DNA of 18,554 nt from W2P13-069 sp051876105 (GTDB lineage: Bacteria; Actinomycetota; Coriobacteriia; Coriobacteriales; QAMH01), in the NCBI GenBank assembly GCA_051876105.1, contig JBJEHN010000104.1:1-18554 (forward strand), given 5' to 3'. Positions 5,964 through 13,389 of this stretch are shown piece by piece; position 1 is the stretch's first letter; each line of letters starts with the position of its first letter. The position numbers and the translations under genes are program-made. The notes under the pieces were generated by a model. The model made no database searches. It saw only the letters and a program-made list of their open reading frames with translations, and was not told where the DNA came from.

Positions 5964-8900
5964 ATGGCCAATCTCTCGCTTACCAGAAGGAGCTTCATCA
6001 AGGCCGCGGCCATCACCGCCGCTGCTGTCGGGCTGTCTTCTGCAACAACCGCCCCTTCCGCCGCTCTGGCCGAGGGCACCGACGAGACCGCCGGTGAGGT
6101 CAAGCGCATCCGCTCGTGCTGTCGCGCTTGCGGCAAGGTCGAGTGCGGCGTGTGGGTTACCGTCCAAGACAACAAGGTCATCCGCGTCGAGGGCGACGAG
6201 TCCAGCGCTCACGGACGTGGGCATTGCTGCTCCAAGTCGCAGTCGTCCATGCTGGCCCTGTACCACCCCGACCGCCTGCGTTACTGCCTGAAGCGCACCA
6301 ACCCCAAGGGCGAGGACGATCCCGGTTGGATCCGCATCAGCCTGGCCGAGGCCTTCGACGAGGCCGGAGCCAAGTTCAACGAGATCGTCGAGAAGTACGG
6401 CGGCGATGCCTGCTTTGCCATGGGTGGCACGTCCCGCGTTTGGGCCCAGCCCCCATACGGCACCCTCAAGTCGATATTCCCCACCACCAACGCACACCTC
6501 GCATATGAGATCTGCAAGGGCCCGCGCCACTTTGGTGGTCAGATGACCGACGAGATCGGATCGCCCTGGATGGAGGTCGAGCAAGGCCCGCTGGTCTACG
6601 TGCAGTGGGGAACCGCTTCTGAGTATTCCAACTACGACTCCAACAACCGCACCGTCGTAGACTGCTCGCAGCGCGCTTACAAGCACATCCTCGTCGACCC
6701 CCGCATGACCCCGCTGGGAAAGGAAGCCGACCTCTGGCTGCCCCTGCGCGTGGGCACCGACCTGTGCATGTCGCTTGGTTGGAACAAGTGGATTGTGGAC
6801 AACGAGGCCTACGACGACCTCTTCGTCCGCCGTTGGACCAACGCTCCCTTCCTGTGGAACCCCGAAAAGGACGGCAAGACCCACAAGGGCTGGTTCCTCG
6901 AGATGTCCGGCGGCATCGACATGACCTCCAGGCTCATCACCGAGGCTGATTGCGACCCCGAGTGGATCAACCAGTATTGGGAGTACAAGGGCCGCTACAT
7001 GAGGTTCATCGTCTGGGACGAGGCCAACAACAAGCCCACGTACTGGGACTCCGAGGAATGCCAGTGGGAGGGAGAGAAGCACAAGATCCCCACTACCGGC
7101 ACCTGGATCGAGCACCCCTATAAACCCATCGTGGCCGATGCCTGGCTGCCCGATCCGTCGCACTTCGCCGATCCGTCCGACCCCTCTTACGACGCCTACT
7201 GGAACGCAGGCAACGAGAAGGGGAAGAAGTCCAACCCTAAGGGTCTGCCCAAGGTTCCCGCGCTCTTCGTTGGAGACGGCGCCAAGATCAAGCTCAAGAG
7301 CGGCAAGACCATCACCGCCAGCACCGTCTGGGAGGAGTGGTGCCACAACCTCGAGCCCTACACCCTCGACTACGTCTCTGAGGTGACGGAGGTCCCCGCA
7401 GAAAAGATCGAGGAGGCTGTGCGCATCTACACCACGCGCCTCAACCCCCTGCACGGCAACGGAGGCATCCACTACCAGCTGGCCCCCGACCAGACCGGCC
7501 ACGCCGTCCAGAACACTCGCTCCCTGCAGATCATCGCCTGCATCACCGGCAACTCCGACGAGCCTGCCGGCAACCGCGGCTCCTGCAAGGCCCAGGTCGA
7601 CGGCTGCTGCGGCCGAGCAAACATGCTCGTGGCCGACTACGGCGAGGCGTCGCGCACCTGGGGCGTGGGCGTTGGCACCATGGAGCTGGGCAACTCTCCG
7701 CGCGACCTCACTGTCGAGGAGCAGATCCCACTGATCCAGGACTTCGTCAAGTATCTCATCGACGAGAAGTCCCCGCTGGCAGAGCGCTACGGCAACCACG
7801 TGCCCACCAAGGACGAGGCTCGCTGGATCGCGGAGCGCAAGGGTGGCGCATACAAGAAGCACACCGCCTGGCCTACCCCGGCTACCGGCTTCGACCGCCT
7901 GGAAAAGCAGATCTCTGCAGAGCGCTTCCCGCTGCTGCGCTACTGGAACCGCTGGGCTGATTCCGCCACCATCTGGGACTCCATCAACGAGATCAACACC
8001 CCTTACCAAATTCACGGTGAGGTCTGCATGTCAGGCGACTTCATGAACGAGTCCAACCTGCTTGAGGCTTGGGAGGCCCAGTGCAGGCTGGACTTCTACC
8101 TTGACTTCAACCTGTGGGCCTGTCCCAACAACGGCTGTGCAGACATCGTGATTCCCACCTTGCACTGGCTGGAATGCAACACCGGCCGCGTCTCGCAGGG
8201 AGCAGGCGGTCTCTTCGGCGCCGGGCAGCGCTGCGTGGAGCCCATGGGCGATTGCATCTACGACCCTGTTTCCGTCATCTGCCTGTACAAGGCCATGGGT
8301 GTGGTGTGGAACAACCGCGATCCCGAGTACGACGAGTGGAACAACCTCGATTACAACGACTTCGTCCAGATGGGCGGCAGCGTCTCGTATGAGGAGCAGG
8401 AGTACCGCGTACTCCAGGACGCTACCGACTGGTGGGTCATCGAGGAGATGAAGACCATCAACGACCCGGTCTGCGACCCTTCCATCGACATCAAGAACCT
8501 GGGCGAGCAGGGCTGGCTCTACAACTGGGAAAAGTGGGTCGACCTGCCCGAGGTCAAGCTCAAGAACGAGCACCTCGGCCCGGACTGGCCGCGCTTTGCC
8601 GCCAAGTTCCAGAAAGAGGGCTGGTTCGACGAGCGCAAGTGGCACCCCGAACGCTGGGGTACCTACCGCCGCTGGGAGATGGGCTACCGTCGCCAGCAGG
8701 GCGGCTACAACCTCTACTCCGCCGTCGACGAGAAGTGCGCCTTCTTCACCCCCACGGGCAAGGTCGAGATCTGGGCGACGCCTGCCGAGTCCTACATCGG
8801 CGATGACGTGCCCAAATTCGAGGAACTGCACTACGAGGACCGCATGCACAAGACCTGGGACAACGTCCCCAACGCGGTTTGGGGCAGCATCCCCGACCCG

Positions 8901-9776
8901 GACAAGTTCCCGCATTGGGTCGAGCCCAAGAACTCCCGCATCGCCAACCCCGAGTGGTTCGACCCCGAGCTGTCCGACCAGATCGACTTCTCCAGCGCCT
9001 ACATCAACGAGAACTACAAGGGTGACCATCTCATCGAGGAGTATAAGGAGTGCCTGGCAAAGTACGGAAAGGACGCCGCGTTCATCGCGACCTCCGGCTC
9101 GCGCCAGCCGGTTTACTTCCACTCCGAGCACAGGCAGCTGCCCTGGTGCCGCGAGCTGTGGCCATCGCCACGCACCGAGATGAACCCCGTTGATGCTGCC
9201 AAGCTCGGTATTGAGCAGGGCGACTGGGTCTGGTGCCGCACCCCCTGGGGCGCCGTGCGAGAGGTGGCCGACCTCTACTACGGCATCAAGGAGGGCACAG
9301 TCAACAACAACCACGCCTGGTGGTACCCCGAGTTCGACACCGCCTCCCACGGCTTCGAGCTGGTCAACATTAACTGCACCATGGACAAGTACGCCCAGTG
9401 TGACATCTGCGGCGCTTCCCAGCTGCGTGGAAACCCCATGCTCGTCTACAAGGCCACCGAGGAGAACTGCCCCAAGGACGTCAACGGCAAGGTGCACATC
9501 GTGCCCGCGCTCTACGACGGCACCGAGGCCATCTCCAACGCAGATGACGAGCGCCTTAAGCAGTGGCTCTCCAACGACCCGCGCCTTGCGGACTCCGCCA
9601 TCGAGCTCACCTACGCCAGCTCTACGGCAATGGGCCTGCAACACAGCATCCAAGATCCGGGCCTCTACGAGCTCGGCACGCTCCAGAAGGGCTCCGTGGG
9701 CAACGACGAGCTGGGCGCCTACAAGAAGACAAGCGAGCTGGGGACCCGCACCGGCTCTTATGCAGAGAATGAATAG
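5964..9776 (+). CDS. Large Tat-exported molybdopterin oxidoreductase (DMSO reductase superfamily), substrate unknown
   Basis: The ATG at 5964 follows a GAAAGGAGG site. The product is 1270 residues, much longer than DmsA (about 800). The N-terminus carries a Tat signal (LTRRSFIK at 6-13, then a hydrophobic stretch and ALAEG). A [4Fe-4S] motif uses Cys52 or 53, Cys56, Cys61 and Cys88 or 89, followed by the family's YHPDRL block. YEICKGPRHFGG (181-192) aligns with the metal-ligand loop of formate dehydrogenase and nitrate reductase, making Cys184 the likely Mo ligand, not Ser as in DmsA. A GNGG...ITGN block lies near 495-530. The C-terminal cofactor-binding domain begins near 1035 and contains SEHRQLPWCREL. 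Together this points to a relative of acetylene hydratase, pyrogallol transhydroxylase and catechol dehydroxylases. Tat export plus the following ferredoxin and anchor genes suggest a quinol-linked extracytoplasmic reductase. Confidence 0.93.
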   Translation: MANLSLTRRSFIKAAAITAAAVGLSSATTAPSAALAEGTDETAGEVKRIRSCCRACGKVECGVWVTVQDNKVIRVEGDESSAHGRGHCCSKSQSSMLALYHPDRLRYCLKRTNPKGEDDPGWIRISLAEAFDEAGAKFNEIVEKYGGDACFAMGGTSRVWAQPPYGTLKSIFPTTNAHLAYEICKGPRHFGGQMTDEIGSPWMEVEQGPLVYVQWGTASEYSNYDSNNRTVVDCSQRAYKHILVDPRMTPLGKEADLWLPLRVGTDLCMSLGWNKWIVDNEAYDDLFVRRWTNAPFLWNPEKDGKTHKGWFLEMSGGIDMTSRLITEADCDPEWINQYWEYKGRYMRFIVWDEANNKPTYWDSEECQWEGEKHKIPTTGTWIEHPYKPIVADAWLPDPSHFADPSDPSYDAYWNAGNEKGKKSNPKGLPKVPALFVGDGAKIKLKSGKTITASTVWEEWCHNLEPYTLDYVSEVTEVPAEKIEEAVRIYTTRLNPLHGNGGIHYQLAPDQTGHAVQNTRSLQIIACITGNSDEPAGNRGSCKAQVDGCCGRANMLVADYGEASRTWGVGVGTMELGNSPRDLTVEEQIPLIQDFVKYLIDEKSPLAERYGNHVPTKDEARWIAERKGGAYKKHTAWPTPATGFDRLEKQISAERFPLLRYWNRWADSATIWDSINEINTPYQIHGEVCMSGDFMNESNLLEAWEAQCRLDFYLDFNLWACPNNGCADIVIPTLHWLECNTGRVSQGAGGLFGAGQRCVEPMGDCIYDPVSVICLYKAMGVVWNNRDPEYDEWNNLDYNDFVQMGGSVSYEEQEYRVLQDATDWWVIEEMKTINDPVCDPSIDIKNLGEQGWLYNWEKWVDLPEVKLKNEHLGPDWPRFAAKFQKEGWFDERKWHPERWGTYRRWEMGYRRQQGGYNLYSAVDEKCAFFTPTGKVEIWATPAESYIGDDVPKFEELHYEDRMHKTWDNVPNAVWGSIPDPDKFPHWVEPKNSRIANPEWFDPELSDQIDFSSAYINENYKGDHLIEEYKECLAKYGKDAAFIATSGSRQPVYFHSEHRQLPWCRELWPSPRTEMNPVDAAKLGIEQGDWVWCRTPWGAVREVADLYYGIKEGTVNNNHAWWYPEFDTASHGFELVNINCTMDKYAQCDICGASQLRGNPMLVYKATEENCPKDVNGKVHIVPALYDGTEAISNADDERLKQWLSNDPRLADSAIELTYASSTAMGLQHSIQDPGLYELGTLQKGSVGNDELGAYKKTSELGTRTGSYAENE

Positions 9777-9791
9777 AGGGGAGGCAAGTTC

Positions 9792-10448
9792 ATGGCAAAC
9801 TACTCGATCATCACCGACCTCAACCGCTGCACCGGCTGCCTGGCCTGCACGGTTGCCTGCAAGGCGATCAACGGCGTCGCCCCTGGCGACTTCTGGATCA
9901 AGACCCTGCGCATCGGCCCTCATCCCAAGGAAGAGGGCGATAGCTACCCCGACGTTGAGATGTACTTTCTCCCCATGCAGTGCCAGCACTGCTTCAACCC
10001 TGAGTGCGTCAAGGTATGCCCCACGGAAGCCAGCCACATCGCAGAGGACGGCACCATCCAGATCGACAAGTCCAAGTGCATCGGCTGCCAGTTCTGCGCG
10101 ATGGCCTGCCCCTACGGAGTGCGCTACCTCAACGAGGAGGAGCGTGTCGTGGAGAAGTGTACCCTGTGCCAGCAGCGCACATCGCAGGGGCTGCTGCCTC
10201 AGTGCGTAGCTCAGTGCGGCGCCCGCGCGCGCTTCTTCGGCGACCTGGACAACGGCGTCGACAACTTCGAGGGCCCCGCTCACCCGGACAGCCCCGACTG
10301 CCCCTACGACGAGATGGTCATGACGCGCGTCAAGCTCAAGGACTACGTCGAGGCATACACGCCGGATGACATCCACTACCTCACGGACGTGGGCAACAGG
10401 CCCAAGCTCATGTTCCTCTTGCGCGAGGGCCGGAAGTGGAGGGAGTAA
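9792..10448 (+). CDS. Four-cluster ferredoxin subunit (DmsB/HybA-like)
   Basis: This 218-residue protein is the electron-transfer subunit of the molybdoenzyme. Four cysteine groups are complete: 13/16/19/23, 64/67/72/76, 96/99/102/106 and 123/126/138/142, the pattern of DmsB-type proteins that bind four [4Fe-4S] clusters. It has no signal peptide; in this family the subunit is carried out with the Tat-tagged catalytic partner. A GGGGAGG site lies about ten bases before the ATG. The gene starts 16 bases after the catalytic gene ends and stops two bases before the anchor gene begins, so the three are one operon. It should relay electrons from the membrane anchor to the N-terminal cluster of the catalytic subunit. 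Confidence 0.94.
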   Translation: MANYSIITDLNRCTGCLACTVACKAINGVAPGDFWIKTLRIGPHPKEEGDSYPDVEMYFLPMQCQHCFNPECVKVCPTEASHIAEDGTIQIDKSKCIGCQFCAMACPYGVRYLNEEERVVEKCTLCQQRTSQGLLPQCVAQCGARARFFGDLDNGVDNFEGPAHPDSPDCPYDEMVMTRVKLKDYVEAYTPDDIHYLTDVGNRPKLMFLLREGRKWRE

Positions 10449-10450
10449 CC

Positions 10451-11353
10451 ATGGAGATCATGTGGCCCCTCATCGTCTTCACCTTCTTCGAGTGCGTGGC
10501 CGGCGGCACCTTCGCCGCACAGGGCCTGCAGACGCTGCGCGGCGAAGGCACCAAGACCCAGTTCCTCAGCGTCGCCGTCGCCCTCGCCGCCCTGGTCATC
10601 GGCGGTGTGGGTTCTTTCACCCATCTTGAGCACTGGGAGCGCGTGTTCAATGGCTTTGGACACATCACCTCCGGCATCACCATCGAGATCATCGACTGCA
10701 TGGTGCTCGGCATCGCGCTCGTGGTGTTCTTCCTGATGTACCGCCGAGCAGACGACGGGCAGGCGCCCAAGTGGTGCGGCATCATGGCCGTGGTCATCGG
10801 CCTGCTGTTCCCCGTCATCATCGGCATGTCCTACCTCATGGCGTCTGTTCCCGTATGGAATACCCTGCTGTTGCCTCTGTACTACCTGTGCAATGCGGCG
10901 GTCATGGGCACCTTCGTCAACATCATCCTGAACGAGGTCAGGGCCGTGGAAGACGGCCGCGACATGCGCTTCAAGATCGCGCTGGGCATCTGCATCGCAT
11001 TCACCGCGATCGTGGTCGTGTACGCGGTCTTCATCGCGTTGCTCGACAACCCCAACACCTTCTCTGACATCACCTTCTACTTCGACCCGACACTGCCCGA
11101 CGTGGGCATGGTCGATGCGAGCGCCTACACCGTGGGCCTCATCGCGGGCTCCATGGCGCCGGCGTTCTGGATCGGAGTCGTAATCGTGGGCTGCCTTGCA
11201 CCCATCGTAGGCATCCTGCTCGCCCGCAAGCAGCTGCTTGCCAAGAACATCATCGCCATCATCGGCGCGGCCCTGGCCTGCTCGGTCATCGGCGGCGTGA
11301 TCTGGCGCGTGCTGCTCTACATGACGGCGATCCACGCCTTCCCGCTGTACTAG
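10451..11353 (+). CDS. DmsC-like membrane anchor, probable quinol-oxidising subunit
   Basis: The ATG at 10451, with GGAGGGAG just upstream, gives 300 residues with about eight hydrophobic segments (near 5-27, 38-56, 76-97, 107-129, 135-160, 176-198, 227-257 and 266-290). The segment THLEHWERVFNGFGHITSG (57-75) and the terminal GGVIWRVLLYM resemble landmarks of DmsC, which anchors the enzyme and oxidises menaquinol. An NrfD-type protein is the nearest alternative, but the length and the C-terminal 'RvLlY' favour DmsC. Two bases separate it from the ferredoxin gene. The substrate-side direction (reductase) is inferred from the family, not shown. Confidence 0.9.
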   Translation: MEIMWPLIVFTFFECVAGGTFAAQGLQTLRGEGTKTQFLSVAVALAALVIGGVGSFTHLEHWERVFNGFGHITSGITIEIIDCMVLGIALVVFFLMYRRADDGQAPKWCGIMAVVIGLLFPVIIGMSYLMASVPVWNTLLLPLYYLCNAAVMGTFVNIILNEVRAVEDGRDMRFKIALGICIAFTAIVVVYAVFIALLDNPNTFSDITFYFDPTLPDVGMVDASAYTVGLIAGSMAPAFWIGVVIVGCLAPIVGILLARKQLLAKNIIAIIGAALACSVIGGVIWRVLLYMTAIHAFPLY

Positions 11354-11670
11354 GGGAGGCCCCGCCCGCGGGGGCGCCGGTGCGTGCTGGCAGCCTCCGC
11401 CGGCACTGTTGTGCGAGCTCCCCGCCCGCTCAGCCCGCGGCAGGTTCTGGCCGGCCGGCCTCGGGCAGCGCGGAGAGGGGATGAATGAACTGAAGCGTAC
11501 TGAAAAGGGTCCTGCTGTGTCACACCTGCCTGGCTCGCAACGGGCAGGGCCCTTGTGGAACACGCACAGTGCCCGCAGCCTGCAACGCGCAGCTGCGGGC
11601 TCGTGCAAGGCAGCCCCGGCCTGCTCCTCATGCGTGCCGAGGGCTATCGATTAGATCGGAAGGGGGACCT
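11354..11670 (+). ncRNA. Structured 317-base gap inside the operon; no convincing gene
   Basis: Genes on both sides are packed within 0-20 bases, yet this gap is long and very GC-rich. It contains four hairpins in series: CCCCG/CGGGG (11360-11373); GTGCTGGC/GCCGGCAC with one G-U pair (11384-11406); CCTGCC/GGCAGG (11525-11548); and GCCCGCAGC/GCTGCGGGC (11571-11600), extended by GCAC/GTGC (11564-11606). A GGCCGGCCGGCC palindrome is at 11449-11460. The first two could end or protect the catalytic-operon transcript. No T-runs follow, and I could not match a known riboswitch. An internal promoter for the NapG-like gene may also lie here. Confidence 0.4.
11481..11654 (+). CDS. Possible leader peptide, 57 codons (doubtful)
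   Basis: An ATG at 11481 follows GGAGAGGGG and opens a 57-codon frame ending 16 bases before the NapG-like start. The peptide has no domain, is Ser/Ala/Arg-rich with three cysteines near its end, and spans two strong hairpins. Translation could alter folding of those hairpins, as in attenuators, but the frame may be chance in GC-rich sequence. Listed because of its ribosome site and position. Confidence 0.2.
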   Translation: MNELKRTEKGPAVSHLPGSQRAGPLWNTHSARSLQRAAAGSCKAAPACSSCVPRAID

Positions 11671-12432
11671 ATGAGCGAAGATGCGAAGGCAGACGATGCC
11701 GCAGAGGAAGGCAACGCGGCTGCTGAGGCTCATGACAGCGTTCCTGGGCCTTCTGAAAAGAAAGGTCACGGCAAACCCTCTATCTCACGGAGGTCGCTTG
11801 CCATCGGAGTGGGCAGCACGGCTGCCTTGCTGGTGCTGGGAGGCCTGCGCTACGCGGGTCACAACCCTCTCAAGCGCCCGCCCGGCGGCCAGGACGAGGC
11901 AGCGCTCGTCAGCGCGTGCATACGCTGCCAGCGCTGCTTCGAGGCATGCCCCCAGCACGTCATCATCCCCGCGCGGATCGAGGACGGCCTTCTGGGCATG
12001 CGCACCCCGGAGCTAGACTTCAGCTCCAACACACCCGGCGAGCTCGACTCGCTCAAGTACTGCGACTTCTGCGCCTCCGCCAACGGCGGCGTGCCGCGCT
12101 GCGTGGAGGTCTGCCCCACGCAGGCGCTCTTCCTGCAAGAGGGCGCCACGGCCGAGAACACCGTGCTCGGCATCGCGCAGATCGACACCAACCAGTGCAT
12201 GGCCTATCGCGACACAGGCTGCCGCTTCTGCTACGACGCCTGCGCCCGCGCGCGCGGCGACAAGGCCGCCATCTACCTCAACAACACCAGCACCAGCCCG
12301 CGCCCCGTGGTCGACGCCTCGCTCTGCAACGGGTGCGGCGCCTGCGAGTCCGTCTGCGTGTCGCTGCAGAACGGCTCCATCGCGGCCGGTGCCAAGCAGA
12401 GGGCGATCGTGGTCGTCCCCCAGGACGCCTAG
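11671..12432 (+). CDS. NapG-like ferredoxin-type protein with Tat-like signal
   Basis: The ATG at 11671 follows GGAAGGGGG; earlier in-frame starts lack a site. The 253-residue product has an unusually long polar, acidic N-region (1-36), then a twin-arginine motif SRRSLAIG (39-46) and a hydrophobic segment to about residue 59, so it should be exported or anchored by Tat. Four cysteine groups follow: 83/86/89/93, 131/134/144/148, 176/184/187/191 and 219/222/225/229, the NapG/MauM layout with four [4Fe-4S] clusters. In nitrate reductase systems NapG works with NapH as a quinol dehydrogenase feeding a periplasmic reductase. No NapA-type nitrate reductase or NapC is seen here, so the electron acceptor is probably the molybdoenzyme upstream (inference). 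Confidence 0.92.
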   Translation: MSEDAKADDAAEEGNAAAEAHDSVPGPSEKKGHGKPSISRRSLAIGVGSTAALLVLGGLRYAGHNPLKRPPGGQDEAALVSACIRCQRCFEACPQHVIIPARIEDGLLGMRTPELDFSSNTPGELDSLKYCDFCASANGGVPRCVEVCPTQALFLQEGATAENTVLGIAQIDTNQCMAYRDTGCRFCYDACARARGDKAAIYLNNTSTSPRPVVDASLCNGCGACESVCVSLQNGSIAAGAKQRAIVVVPQDA

Positions 12433-12444
12433 GAGGGAGCCGCT

Positions 12445-13389
12445 GTGAAGAAGTTTTCGAACATCAGGACCGCTGTTGCGGCAGTCGTCTTCGTGGTGCT
12501 GGTCATCGGCCTGTTCGCCGGCCTCACCACCGGCACGCTCTCGGGCTTTGGCTGGGAGAGCTTCTCGGCCCTGTGCCCTTTGGGTGCCGTCACCACCATG
12601 CTCGCCACCAAGACCATGGTGCCGCGAGCCGTCATCAGCCTCGTCATCATGGCGGTGCTGGTCCTCATCTTCGGCCGCGTGTTCTGCGGCTGGATCTGCC
12701 CGGTGCCCGTGTGGGAGCGCATCAAGAACTTCCTGAGCTCCTCAAAGAAGCGCAAGGAGCGCGAGAAGACCAAGCGCGAGGCCGACCTCGCGATCGCGCG
12801 CTACGAGATCAGCGTGCGAGCGGACGATCATGCCTGCGCTGCCTGCGGAGCATGCCATAAGCAGCCCGCCAAGAAGCTCGACACCCGCCACGCGGTGCTC
12901 GGCGGCGCCCTGCTCTCAACGGCGGTCTTCGGGTTCCCCGTCTTCTGCCTGGTGTGCCCGGTGGGCCTCTCGTTTGCCACCGTGGTGGTGCTCTACCGGC
13001 TCTTCGCCTTTGGCGACACCACCTGGTCGGTTATCCTCGTGCCGCTGCTGCTCGTGGTGGAGGTCTTCTTCCTGCGCAAGTGGTGCACCCGCTTCTGCCC
13101 GCTGTCTGCCCTCATGAACCTCGTGGGGCGCTTCAGCCGCACCGGCCTGCCCGAGATAGACGACAGCCTGTGCCTCGAGACCAGCCGCGGCGTGCCCTGC
13201 AGCCAGTGCGCCACCACCTGCAAATACGACATCAACCTGCGCCATCCGGAGTACGGCGAGCTCAGCTTGCCCGACTGCGCGCGCTGCATGGAGTGTGTCC
13301 AGGTTTGCCCCGCAGATGCCATTAGGGTTCCCTTGGTGAACAAGCGTCGCCCGGGGAAGAAGTCCTCCACAACGGCAGGCAGCCGATGA
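12445..13389 (+). CDS. NapH-like membrane ferredoxin, quinol dehydrogenase
   Basis: Translation starts at a GTG at 12445 behind AGGAGGGAG, 12 bases after the NapG-like stop. The 314-residue protein has membrane segments near 8-30, 60-80, 150-175, 174-190 and 193-212. It carries the NapH/NosR/RdxA landmarks: CPLG (44-47), CGWICP (81-86), an FCLVCP pair (168-172), a CTRFCPL pair (214-219), and two C-terminal ferredoxin-type groups (252/255/259 and 278/281/284/288). An additional CAACGAC cluster (131-137) lies in the cytoplasmic loop after a highly charged KKRKEREK stretch. NapH oxidises menaquinol and passes electrons to NapG. Its stop overlaps the next ATG (ATGA), coupling it to the fused ferredoxin gene. 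Confidence 0.92.
   Translation: MKKFSNIRTAVAAVVFVVLVIGLFAGLTTGTLSGFGWESFSALCPLGAVTTMLATKTMVPRAVISLVIMAVLVLIFGRVFCGWICPVPVWERIKNFLSSSKKRKEREKTKREADLAIARYEISVRADDHACAACGACHKQPAKKLDTRHAVLGGALLSTAVFGFPVFCLVCPVGLSFATVVVLYRLFAFGDTTWSVILVPLLLVVEVFFLRKWCTRFCPLSALMNLVGRFSRTGLPEIDDSLCLETSRGVPCSQCATTCKYDINLRHPEYGELSLPDCARCMECVQVCPADAIRVPLVNKRRPGKKSSTTAGSR

Noticed and set aside
5961..10376. Two very long minus-strand open frames opposite the molybdoenzyme and ferredoxin genes
   Set aside because: They are antisense frames created by high-GC codon use. Their products are Val/Gly/Leu/Asp-rich with no domain, and the plus-strand frames carry clear motifs.
10436..10450. Earlier start for the DmsC-like gene, inside the ferredoxin gene
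   Set aside because: The ATG at 10451 has GGAGGGAG upstream and begins directly with the first membrane segment.
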